A program made the translations under genes and the position numbers. The notes below the pieces were generated by a model. The model was not told where the DNA came from. It searched no databases and was given only the letters and a program-made list of their open reading frames with translations. A stretch of DNA of 64,000 nucleotides from Solea solea. Taxonomy: Eukaryota; Chordata; Actinopteri; Pleuronectiformes; Soleidae. Shown one piece after another: positions 1 to 13,245 of the stretch. Position 1 is the stretch's first letter, and every line of letters begins with the position of its first letter. The DNA is taken from the NCBI RefSeq assembly GCF_958295425.1, contig NC_081146.1:26109264-26173263 (forward strand). The letters run 5' to 3'.

Positions 1-11
1 GACGTGTGCAG

Positions 12-130
12 TTACCCGTCTACAATGACTTGTCCTCCTCCCTGTCCTCCTCCCTGTCCTCCTCCCTGTCCTCCTCCCAGCTTTTCACAGGTCTGTTTTA
101 GCGATGTAGGAGGATAAGTGTTGATTCCCT
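12..130 (-). CDS. col6a4: col6a4-like exon 37: C-terminal tail with (Gly-Gly-Gly-Gln)4, stop TAA
   Basis: After a TATTTCAG acceptor at 138-131 the reading frame continues as GINTYPPTSLKQTCEKL, then four GGGQ units, VIVDG and TAA at 14-12. The NxYPPxxLKxxC start matches the tail of the alpha5/alpha6 chains, which supports this being the true last exon despite lying at the window edge. The DNA is a 12-bp tandem repeat (unit CTCCTCCCTGTC, about 32-79). The 2+117-nt length closes the frame exactly. Confidence 0.78.
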
Positions 131-3100
131 CTGAAATATAAAAAAACAAAGTCAGTTCAGTTTTTTTTGCTTCTTCTTATTTAAAGCCGACTGCGCTCTG
201 TGCGCCCCCTTGTGGTGGAGACAGGCAGTGACGTAAGCAGTGAGGACATGGTTTACTCTACCACTCCAACTTAAGTCAACAATATTCACTGTTAGACAGA
301 CTTTTCCAACAGGAAAGTGAAGTTTGTAAACCACTCACTCTCCTACACCAAACATCATAGAGAAAATCAGTGATTTTAACGTCACACACACAGGAGTTGT
401 TGATCCACTGCTGCCTCCTTCACTAAGTTCAAATGTCTTATTTTGTTAATTCTATTTTAGAAATCCTTTGTTCAGATTGACCTCAGTGACACAAAGTGAC
501 CACACGAGGCAGCAGAGGACCAGCAGCTCCTGTGTCCCCGCGAGCTAAAATCACTGATTTTCTCTATGGGGTTTGGTGTGGGAGAGTGAGTGGTTTACAA
601 ACTTCAGTTTCCTGTTGGAAAAGTCTGTCTCACAGTGAGATTAAGACGTGAACACATTCTAAAGATATCGTAGACTTAAACTGACGTAGATTTTATTGGG
701 TGATTATTTTTGTTAAAGGGGAAACACAGTTGTAACGAGAGCGACCATGCCTGTCTTATGTTGTCTGTCACTGTAGGGGGCGCTCATAAAGCAGTCAGCG
801 CCGACTATAAAAACCTCAGTTGTGCTGTTTTCTAACTTACTGTTGAGGGCACTGAGGTAGACCCTGAGGAAGCGCTGGGCATAGCCCTGCTCGTCCACCC
901 TCAGTCTGCCGAGGTGGATCAGGTGCTGCTGTACAGGTGAACTGGCCAGCTCCTCCACCTGCACGCGGCTGTAGCGGTCACCGACTGTCACCACAAACAC
1001 CGCCACCCCCTCACACTTGGCCTGCTGGGAGATGGACTGCAGCTTGGCTCGGTCCCCGTAGGACGTCTGGGTGCCGACCACCACGAGCAGCAGCCTCTTC
1101 CTGCGCGGCTGGCTGGCCTTCAGCAGAACCTCCCTCAGCGTGAACTCCAGCGTCTGTCCCAGCGCCGAGGAGCTGCCCACCTGCTCCATCTTCTGTATCA
1201 GGTGCGTCCTCATCATGCTGTGGTCCTGATAGCTCTGCAGGTTGAACTCCACCTTTGGAGCCTGAGTGCCGCTCTGCTGGACTACGGCCACCCGGGCCTG
1301 GTTCCCTGCGCGGCGAGGCTGTGAGCTCACGGCGAGCTGCTCTACCACGGAGCCCAGCAGCTGCTGGGCACCAGAGTACTCGTCCGCCTGCATCTCCCTG
1401 GAGCTGTCCAAGACCATGGCCAGGTCCACATCGACCTCCTGAGGCTTCATTACCTCCTGGATGAAGGCGCACTCCTCCGCACGCCGGCACGGGTCTGAAG
1501 GATCAGAATTATCTCTGAGAAACCTGATACACATTCACTGAAACCTCAACTAAAGCTGATCTGCTCCAGTTTCTGCTTCAACCAAAGACCCACAACTCAA
1601 ACTGCTGTTAAGCAACACGGGCGTAGTTTCTGTGTCCAAATAGTGGAGCCAATGCAGAAGCGTCTGAAACCTGCATTCTCCTGACTGTCCATCAGGGGGC
1701 GACAATTTGTAACATCAGTGCACAGTTTAACGTCCACTCAGTTGTTGCTAAAGTAAAACTTAGACCGTGGTAAATTAACCTCAGCGATTAAAAGGATTTA
1801 CAGTGTGTTTCAGGAGTTCACCATGAGATCTAACACGGTCTAAAATTAAAAAGTTATTTAAAGTTCTGTTTCTAATCGACCTGAAAATCACTCATACTTT
1901 ATTATTTTGAATAAATTCACTCATTATTCAGTCAAAGTATCATAAACTTGTATGTGAGTGCAGCACTTGATAACAAACATATGCACTAAATACACAAACG
2001 GAAACAAGTGAAAGTGAAGCCAGAACGTTTTAACGACATGACATTTAATTAAAATAATAACAACAACATAAACTCACCATAACAGATGGCACAGTTCTTG
2101 ACCTTCCTCAGGTCGGCGGCCATGTCTCTCCCCAGCACCGTGAACATGGAGTTTCCCGAGTCATCGAGCTGTCGAGAAACAATAAACATCTCTGTAAACT
2201 TAACTCTGAAAATAAACATCAGAGTTCTAATGCAACGGTGTGCGTTTGACCCTGGATTTGAGCCTAACCTGATTACAGATTTAAACTTCGGATTTCTAAA
2301 GAAATTAGAACATTTTACAAACAACATTTACACATATATATATACTTATATATATACATATATATATACATAAATAAATATACATAAATAAATATAAATA
2401 TATTTATCGATTATTATTGGTTGTATATTTGGTTTGTTTTAACCCCCTCTAGACATACTTGAGATAATATTTTCTGCGGTTTTGTGCACTTTGTTCTTCT
2501 CCCAAACTGTGTAAAAGTTCATAAAATGTGACTGTTTCATGTGGTTTGGAAAGAAATGTCTGCAATTGACAAAGTCAGAAAACAAAGAATTAAAAAAAAA
2601 CAAAAAACATCAAAGCTCCCTGTCGCGATGATGAAGATTCTTCAGAGTCATCATCATCATCACAAACATCTGGCAGCACTTGTGCAGCTTTGATGTTTGT
2701 TTCTAATAATCTGACCACTGTTTGTCACTGTGGTGATGATAATGATGATGATGATGATGCGTAATCATCCTGACAGGCGCACATGTTCTAGACAGAAGGA
2801 CTGCAGCTAATCAGACATCACTGGTTTGATTGTTGCTGCAGCATTAAAACCTTTTCACCACCACTATCACTGCAGAAATATGAATCTTAAAACCTGAACC
2901 TCCAATCCAACTTTATTTATAAAGACCTTTAAAAACAACAGCAGCTGAAACAAAGTGCTGTATGTCAGAGAGGAAATAAAATATAGAAACGTAACACCTG
3001 ACAGAACGAAAACAACAAACAAAAAAAACAATAAAATATAAAAACGCACAGAAATGCTAAAGGCACAGTAAAGGGGCGTGTCCAATTGACCTTGAAAACT

Positions 3101-4630
3101 GGCTTGTTTCATTAAATCTGGGAGGAAATGATGAAATAATCCACAGGTTGTGTCTGCAGAGGACGATGACGTAGCAGAAAATGTGATCATCAAATGTGAC
3201 TTTTGTTTGGAAGGAATTTACATTTAAAATGAGCAAATCTTTGCATTAAAATGTTTTATAACAGATCTGATATGGAGTTATGAAACCCTTTTACTATATT
3301 ATGCCATGTCATGCATCTCCTGCTCAAATCTCATAAGGCTACAGAAGTTCAAGATCAACTCTATGGTTTTGTGAACTTTGACGTTGAATTGAATCAAATT
3401 GAAAATGTAATCAAATCCAGGAGCTTGTGAATCGGAATTGATTCAGGAAATCAGCAGCGATTCTCGGCCCTCACCTTAAACTCAGACCGCTGCCTCGTTC
3501 AGGACTTGATTTAGTGGGCGTGGATTAAACCAGCTCTAGATCATCCTGAAATCAAACTTACCTCCATGGCTCGACTGATGGCGGGAGCGTTGCGCAGAGA
3601 GACGATCGCCGGGACGATGTTGAGGGCGCGGTACTCCATCACAGCCGTGACCACGTCACTAACGTCCTGAGAAGGTCCGTTGGACAGGAAGACGGCCACC
3701 TTCCTCATCAACACTCCAGATCGGACACGCTTGAAGACGTTCTGACCCACGAAGCGCATGGCGGCTGCCAAGTGGCGTTTGTTGGACGTCCTCTCCAGGG
3801 CGATGTTCTGCACAGACTCAATGAGTTGCTTCTTGCGGCGGTAGTCCTGGAAGCGGATCAGGTACTTGGTGTAGGCGCTGTATCCGACCACGGCGACCCG
3901 GGCGCCCGTGGGACAGTTGCTCTCAGAGATGGCGATGTCCTCCAGCAGGGAGAGGAGGACAGAGCGCTGCCTCTCGAAGGCGGCCTGCGTCACGTCTTCA
4001 GACATGTCCAAGCCAAACACCAGCTCGGTGGGGTAGGCGGGACACTCAGACCGATCTGTCCAACAAAGACGAAAATGGCTTGTGGATGAGACACAGAAAC
4101 TGAGACTGTGGTCAAAAGGGATGGACATGGAGAGCCCATCCCTGGAGAGAAAGTAGAAAATATTCACATTTAAGAAGCTGAAAAATCAAAGAAACTAGAA
4201 AATATTTACATTTAAGAAGCTGAAAAATGACAGAAACTAGAAAATATTCACATTTAAGAAGCTAAAAAAATCAAAGAAACTAGAAAATATTTACATTTAA
4301 GAAGCTGAAAAATGACAGAAACTAGAAAATATTCACATTTAAGAAGCTGAAAAATCAAAGAAACTAGAAAATATTTACATTTAAGAAGCTGAAAAATGAC
4401 AGAAACTAGACAATATTCACATTTAAGAAGCTAAAAAATCAAAGAAACTAGAAAATATTTACATTTAAGAAGCTGAAAAATGACAGAAACTAGAAAATAT
4501 TCACATTTAAGAAGCTGAAAAATCTAAGAAACTAGAAAATATTTACATTTAAGAAGCTGAAAAATCACAGAAACATGATTTAATTATTATTATTATTATT
4601 ATGATTATGATTATTATTATTATGATTATG

Positions 4631-4663
<33 letters not shown>

Positions 4664-5461
4664 AATAATAATAAGAACAACACTCAAACCAATTAAACAA
4701 TGATCAAAATAGTTGACGATGCATTTTAGTAAATGATTAATCTAATACTCATTGCAGTCCTAAATATATATATAAGACACAAAACCAATGACAACCTAAT
4801 TTTAGGGTGCATCTATTACCACAAGGTGGCAGCAGCAAGAATTTTGTAAGTGGACCTCACATGGGAGGACATTTACGAGGTTTCTTGAATGAATCTTGAA
4901 GCTGCTCCTCTAAGTGCAACACGCTGCTCAACATGCAGTGAACCCTGCATTACTTTCACTAGTTTAGAATACTCGACTAATATTAGCATCAAATATTAGC
5001 ATTATTCTCCACAAATGTCTGTCCCAGGTGGTCACGTGAGAAGATGAAACCTGAGCACACATGAGCCGTGACATGAGCAGAGGAAGTGTTTGTGGTCCAT
5101 CTTGAAGGTTTGGTGATGATGATGATGATGATGATGATGACGACTGAACAGCTTGTACTCACTGTGTTGTTGTGTGTTGTTAAAAGTGAAGGTTACGTAC
5201 CGATGGCACAGGCTGTGGACAAGAGGAAGAACGATCAGTGCTGAGCTGCAGAGTTTACAGAAATTAACCAAAATAAACATTTTATTAAATAGAAAGACTG
5301 TAAAATTGAAGCCAATTTATACGCAAAACTGACGTGTTTTTTTCCTTTAAAAGGTTATTTTCATGTCTTAAGAAAATGTTTGTTGCTTCTTCTCACTTGT
5401 TTGTAAACCACTCACTCTCCCACACCAAACCTCATAGAGAAAATCAGTGATTTTAGCTTGC

Positions 5462-5503
<42 letters not shown>

Positions 5504-6446
5504 GTTTACTCACCACAGTTGTCTCTAACGTATGTGACCAGCTGACATTCCTGACAACAGAAAACAGATTTTATTTATTGATTTATTTGTTGTTGCTATA
5601 TACAGCAGGTCAACAGGGGGCGCTAGTGTTCAGGTGTTTACTCACCGTCATGCCTTTGCCTCCAGGAGGACCTCGGGATCCCTGAGACGAGAAAAAAACT
5701 ATTCAAACAACAATTCAAATGAACAATTCAAATGATTCATCTTTTCTCTGTAATTACCATCACAACAAGGAAGATAAAAGGTTCAGAGTGTTATTATTTA
5801 TTTATTTTTCTTTATTTCGGCATTTTAATTAATCCTGTAAGTGATATCTCAAATAGTTAATAATGATTCATGGATTGGCTATCCTGTGATTATTAGATCC
5901 GCACAGTTAACGATACTTTTCATTGTTTTATATACATTTACAACATATTTATCATTATCTCCATTTTTCAGTTTTTTTTTGTTCCATTTCTTGATTAAAA
6001 TTAACGTTAAAGTGCTTTTGTTATTTTAAATATATAAATCTGATTTTTTTATCTCCACTGATTTTAATATTTAAAGTGATTGAAGATTGTTTTAATAAAT
6101 CCAGTATACAAGATAATGGTTATAATTTCTGTCAAATTCACTTCAGATTAAGATTCAGGTGGTTTTATAATCTATATTTTATTCTTAAATGTTTTATCTA
6201 AGCCGTGATTTAAATGGTTAAAACTACTAAAACTAATTTAAGTTTGAATGTAGTTTAAATGTCCATCTTTAGGTCCCGTGGACTGTGAGGTGTCACAGAT
6301 TATGGAACAATAATCTGGATTAAGTGGCTGTTTCTCACCGTGTGTCCTGCATATCCCGGTTCTCCGTCCACTCCTGATTCTCCGGACGGTCCAGAGTTTC
6401 CCTGCGTGGATCAGATCGCAGACAAACCTTAGTGTTTCTTTTTTTA

Positions 6447-6489
<43 letters not shown>

Positions 6490-9400
6490 CGTGCGTGCGC
6501 GAGTGTGCTGTGCGTGTGTGTGTGGTCACTCACGCCTCGACCGCGGTTGCCTTTACGTCCCGGATATCCTTTGGTTCCCTGCAGCCCGATCTCACCCTGA
6601 AGAAGAAGAAGATCATCATTATCATCATCATCCTAATCTAAAACCATAATAATCTCCTGTTTCTGTGAGTGTGTCAGTGACTCACCACAAGACCAGGGTA
6701 ACCAGGGAAACCAGGATCTCCCTGACAACACACACACACACACACAAGCAGACGTTATCACACACTGTCTGATTTATTCTCTTAATCTCCTGCAGAGAAA
6801 CATTTGACTCATAAGGGATTAAATCATTTTACCTTGACGCCTGGAGCTCCTGCAGGTCCATGACCGTCTTTACCGTCCTGACCCTGAGAAAGAATATAAA
6901 ACAGAGTCAGAGACAGACACTGAGATTGAGCCAGATTATTGTTTTTTGTTTTTTTTTCAGATTATATGACACAGCTGATGGTCAGATACGTACAGGTGTT
7001 CCTCTGGGTCCCAGTGGTCCTGGACCACCTTTATCTCCAGGATCTCCTGGTTGACCCTTCAACAACAACAGCAACAGTTAGTTTTATAATCTGGTATAGT
7101 TTATACCAAGTTTCAAACCTGGTATAATTTAATACAATTTAATCAGAACTGTTGATAAACTTTGTTTAATCTGTTCACCTGTCCTGTGTAGACTGATGGT
7201 TACCGGGGTGACAAGGTTAAATAATCTCACCTTCTGTCCGTTAGCTCCACGACGTCCAGCTAATCCCGACTCTCCAACTTTTCCTGATGCTCCCTGTTCA
7301 AAAAATAATAATAATCTGGATGTCCCCAAACTCACCAACACACGACAGTTTACACCTCAGAGATTAAAACAACTGCTGAGTCATGCTGGAAAGCCTCTCA
7401 GACAGTTAGTTCACGTTAAAATAACTGCTGAGTCATGCTGTCAGACAGGGAATTATCATGACATTAAAATGTTTTCGTCGCCCTGAGATCAGCTGACCTC
7501 CTGACCTCCTGTGACTGACCTGTGGTCCAGGAAGTCCGGGGATTCCTCTGGGTCCAGGTTGACCTCTGACTCCTTGGGAACCCTGTTAAAACCATACAGG
7601 ATGAGTTTTAAGATTCTGGAGGAAACTTTAATGACTGATGATCTGCTGTGCTGACTCACCCGTGGACCAGAAGCACCTGAACTGCCGGGTTCTCCTGCTC
7701 CTCCAGGAGGTCCAGGTACACCCTGCACACACACACACGGACATAGTTGTTTAGTGGTGGAATAAAGCAGTTGTGTTTATATATATCTGTATATCAGCGG
7801 TTTCATTTCCTCTCTCACCTTCTCACCGAGCGCTCCTCTCCTTCCATCTGGACCCTGAACATCACATCAATATTGATATTAATCAATATCATTGTAGAGA
7901 ATCATTGTAATTCAGCTCAAATCATCCTGCTTTTCAAAAACTCACCGGGTTCCCTTCCACTCCACTCTCACCCGGTGGCCCGTCGGGTCCAGGTAGACCC
8001 TGAGAGGATGAGTCAACAGAAACACAATCATGAGTCAGCAGAAACACAAGAATTGACGATTCCTTATGACATCATGAAATATCTCAGGAAAACCAAGGAA
8101 GGTCTCTTACCGGAAAACCGGGGTTACCGGCGTCTCCTTTGGGTCCGGGGGTTTTGTCGTCGGCGCCGGGTTCACCCTGAAAAAAACACACAGGATCAGG
8201 ATCGGCTGATCGATCAATAACAGGGAGTTTTTATTGATTTTGTAACTCACCGGATCACCTCTCAGTCCTCGCTGTCCTCTAAGCCCCACCTCCCCTCTGA
8301 TACCTGGGATACCCTGAGGATGACAGTTTAGGCTGTCAATCAACCAGCTGGAGGTCAGAGGTCATGTGATGGGTGACTTTGCAGCTAAAGGGGAATTCCA
8401 CTGAACTACAGAGAGGCTTTAATCTCCTACAGATTACACACATGTCGTAAATGTCTGTTAAATATCTTAACAGTTTAAACTTCTGTTGAATGTAAATCAA
8501 CTAAATAAAAACATATAAGTAAATCTTTATCAGTAATTAATTCAGTTCCATGTAAACATTGTTCTATTACTGAGGTTAATCATCAAAACCTGTCATTAAA
8601 ATTATTAATTCAATCATTTCTGTTAATCAATGTAATTAAAAGAAATGAGGAGTTCCAATATTATCATCAATATTAAAGTTATAACTGTTACATATTAATC
8701 ACACAAATGGTACACAATAAAAATAATATACTCATTTCAGTGCTTCAGCTAAATGTTAATAATGAACATGTAAATGGTTACTTTAATTAAAAATGTATTA
8801 TTATAATTATAATACAAATTAGGTTTTCTAAATACTTCTGTTGCTTGAATTTTGTTTCATGTTAAAAATATACAAATTCAACACATTTATATTTTGTTAT
8901 TTATATATGTGTATATATATATATATATACATACATATACATATATAACAAATATAAACGTCTTGAACAAGTGAAAATGAAGATAAATGTATTTTATATA
9001 AGATAATTATATTGATAAAATGTGTAACGGTGTTTACTGGGTTTCCTGGTCGTCCTCGAAGTCCTCCAACTCCGTCTTTTCCTGTCAGACCCTGAGAAAA
9101 AAAACAAAAACACAGAACCTGAAACCTTCCTGGACACACCTGCTCATTTCCTGCGTTATTAAAAACAAACCCAATAACTCCTCATTCACCATGGTGTCAC
9201 CTGATCACATGAAGCTCATGAGAGGGTGAAGAACATGTCACGTTGTCACATATATATATATGTATAAATTCCAGATGGAAAATACAGAAAGAGGGTACAT
9301 TGACTTTAAAATGATCATATTTTTAGGGTTTAGTGTTTAGGCTGCTTTTACTAAGTGACAAAGTCTCATATGTTTATATGTTTTTTTTTTATCACACAAC

Positions 9401-12400
9401 TTATAGATCTGACCTATGTACCGATCTTTTTTTTTACATTTTCACTAATTTTATAAACACACCTGATGAAAACGTATACTCCGCTCCTCCCATTTAACAA
9501 AAAAAGGTGATATAATATTAAAAATACCATTGGTGCGAATTTGCCAAAAAAGTGTGCCAACTTTCATTCATGTACATGAAACATTTTAAAAAAAAAATCA
9601 CCAAATAAAAGCTTTTTTTTTTCATTTTCTTTAGCCCCTCCCACTTCCAATTTTGCACACTTTTTCACATGTAAATTTTCACCAGGTTATGATGCGGTCG
9701 CTAATATCTGTGAGTTTTGGGGTACATTCAGGTCCTCAAAAACACGATTTACTTTGAGGAAAAAGAATGACTTTGACTCAACAACACATAAGAAGACGAA
9801 AACACTCCCGGGACATCCATATAAGGAGTTGTGTATGTGTATGCACTAAGGGTTAAATAGGTGTTGATCTTGACGGTGCCACATCGTTACCTGTTCTCCG
9901 TTGACTCCGTGCAGCCCGTCCTCTCCGTCTTCTCCCTGGAACATTGAAGGACAATTTCACTCATTTCCTTTTCTCCTCGACTTCCCAGTGTTTATCAAAA
10001 ACATTCCTCACTCACAGGTTACATCACTTCCTGTTTCACTTACCCTGTTCCCGCGGAGGCCTCGGTTTCCCTGTGGACACAAGAGGGACACGTCATCATC
10101 AAACATGTGCTTCTGCTGCTGTGGTCACATTACTGGTGCTGTGTGCGACAGCGGCGCCGTACCTTTATTCCTCTGTGACCCGAGCATCCCTGAAGGCCCT
10201 GAGGTCCACTGGGTCCTGGACGTCCTCGCTCGCCCTGCAGTCAAACGAGCGTCTTTAAATTCTCTAATGAACTAAATAATCTGTTGTTAAACGTCTTTAA
10301 AAGCTTCTTTGTTTGTTTAAAAGAAAACAGCTAAATGTTTCTGATTAGAGATCTTTAAATCGACTAAATATGACCAAAAATTAAAGGTCCGATATGCAAC
10401 ATTCAGCTTTACACATGTCCTACATAATGTAAATTTATGTAAATGTGATGCCGCACCCCTCTGTGTACATTTCAATAAATATTACGTGACATTTTTTATT
10501 TATTGCTTTTCGTATTCGTCACGAAAATGTTAATCGCTTGTTGCGATCGTTGCCGCCTCCCTCAGGTGGAGCTAACAGCTAAGCTAACAGGTGAATCTGC
10601 GGATTTGTGTCGTCAAGTTCCAACAAACAAAACTTCCACACGCCACTTTTCAGACGACTGCTTTAGCTTCATAACGTCACCGTCCTACTTTCTGCTGGAC
10701 CACACAGTGATTCTTCAAGAGGGTGTGACGCACTTCTAGGCTGTATATTTTGAACTGGAGCGGGTTTTAGCGTTTGAGTTTTTTAACTTTCCTCCTCAGG
10801 TTTGAACAGATTTCTGAATGTCGGATTAAAAGTGACAGCCCCGATTCACGACCTGTTAACTCCTCCTCCTTTTCTATAAGACGGCCTGTATACGATGTGT
10901 GTGTGGGTGTGTCACAATGACGAGTTCATGACCTGTATATGATGTGTGTGTGTACGTCACAATGACAAGTTCATGAATTCCATTTGTAGACAAACTTGGC
11001 CAATATGGGTCTAGAATGTGACTGCGATGTGAGCTACGCAAATGACAAAAAAATGCTAATAATCCAGAGATATAGCCTGAATTTGACTCATATTTATGAT
11101 GTTTAATGGTTGTTTTCACTGGTCTGATGAGTTGTGCTCAACAGTGAAAACTACTGGCCATCAAGTGTACTGCATAACATGGGACCTTCAAGTCTGATTT
11201 CATGATTTTCTTTTTTGGTTTGTTTTCAAGTTAAAAGTGAAAAGAATCAAAGTGGATGAAGTGGATGAAAACTCACTGCCACGCCCTCCTCTCCAGGGAA
11301 TCCTGGGTAACCCTTCTGTCCTGACACGCCCTGTCAACAAACAAACAAAGAAAACAACAGCTTCAAACATTTGTCACTGAGTTACAAGGAATAATTTATG
11401 TTGTGAAACAAGTTCTTCTGATCCTGAATAGACTGATAAGTCTGATATGGACCAGAATTGTGTCACTCATTCGTCTTTTATTTGTTATATTTTCTTTATT
11501 GTTTGTGAAATCAGACGTGAATAACTATGTGCAGATATGTATTTATGGAGAAATAAAATAAAAACAATGTGTTCCCAAAAAATACACAGCAAAATATCAT
11601 ATAATAATGATTTCAGACAACATTGTTGTATTAACCTCCAACTATTTTGATAATGGAGTTCAGCTTCTTTGTATTTTGACAGTAAACTGAATATATTTAG
11701 ATTTTGGGAGATTTTTAGGTTTGGGAAACACTTTTAAACATTTATGAAACAAACAACAAATCAAACGATCGACAAAATAATCAACAAATCATTAAATAAA
11801 CACTAGTTACTAATAATACTGATGCTAAAAATGAATGAATGAATTTATTAATTAAACGATGAAAAACTGAAAATGAATAAATGAACGAGTGAATAAATGA
11901 ACCAAATGTAAAATGACTAATGTCCAACATCTCACTGTATAGTTTATAAATGTCTTAAATTACAGGCTTTTTTATTAAGGAAAGCTTTTATTTATGTTTA
12001 TAAACATTTATTCTGTGAAAACTGTACATTTACAGTGAAAACTTTACATTTTCACCCTCGACCTCTGACAGCAGCATGTCACATGTGTTTCTCTGCCCTT
12101 TGACCTCTGTACAGAAAACAGGAGCGTGATCTGCTTTACTTTTAGTCTCGACGTGTCTGACTCCTCCCCCTTTTTTCTGACCTTTTGACACTTTAACCTG
12201 CTGCAAGAATGTTTGTGACATCATGTTTAAAAAAAAAACCACTCACCTTTGACCCTGGCACGCCTCGAGAGCCTCGGATGCCTTCGTGTCCCGAACACTT
12301 GCACATGACGTTACAGCATTCTCTGTCCGACACGGTGTCCTGAGGAGGAGAGGGAGGAGAGGGAGGAGGCATTAAAACACAACAGTGATTCTCTGATTTC

Positions 12401-13182
12401 TGTCAGCATGGAGCTAATTCTGGTGGTGATTTTACAAATGCTGTTTTAAACTACTCCTCAAGTTTTACTGTGATTACATTCAAATTTGTCAAGTCATTCT
12501 GGACAAGATAAGGATTAAAGATCCCATAACCCGCCTAGTGCCAATTAACGCTGCATTTTTGCGTGTATCTGCGTCAACACCTCGTTTAGGAAGCCCTAAA
12601 AGTCCATAACAATCAGTTCAGCCACTGCTGAGAGCACAGGGTTTGATTGTTTTCCTGAGCTCTACGAAGCTGAACGGCACTTCAGGCACAACCGTAGAAG
12701 AAGAACTACTCTTGTTGCAGCTGCTGAGCTCCGTACAACCGATACACTCAGCAGCTACAACAAAAGTAGTTCTTCTTCTACTTCTACGGTTGAAAGCAGC
12801 AATATAAAGCAGGACACAGCTCCAAACTTCACCTAAAGGAAGGAGCAGTGCAGACAATACGTATATAACTGTCTTTGTGTGCTAGTTTTGACGTTTAGCA
12901 TTAGCGATAGCAGGCTACAGGCTAAGCTACACGCTACGCTCGTGTTTCATTTGGATGTGTGTTTATCATCTCGGTAACCACAACTTTATCCAAGCTACAG
13001 TTGTCCTGCTGCAGTCTTTCACTTGTCACAGTGTCTTCTGACTCTGGGTCAGACTCCGGATCAAAGGGATTACGGCATTACTCAGTGTTTTGATAATTGC
13101 TAGCGGTGCATCTGCCTTTCCAGAGGGGGAGCTGCGGATCTGAGAGCTGACGTGCCAATTACGTCACTTCCATATATGTGTG

Positions 13183-13245
<63 letters not shown>

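Larger units (their letters stand above)
1495..3561. other. Collagen introns around exon 35: no genes
   Basis: Apart from exon 2078-2168 this holds AT-rich unique DNA, an ATG/GAT-rich stretch at about 2640-2760, the 2332-2402 microsatellite and the 2905-3000 retroposon-like tail. No further exon was seen. Confidence 0.6.

Noticed and set aside
1011..1490. Alternative frames over collagen exon 36 (both strands)
   Set aside because: They overlap the C2 vWA exon in a GC-rich stretch and have no family match.
4147..4575. Regular 41-bp repeats resembling a CRISPR array
   Set aside because: The repeats are contiguous with no unique spacers, lie in a vertebrate intron and derive from a MITE block.
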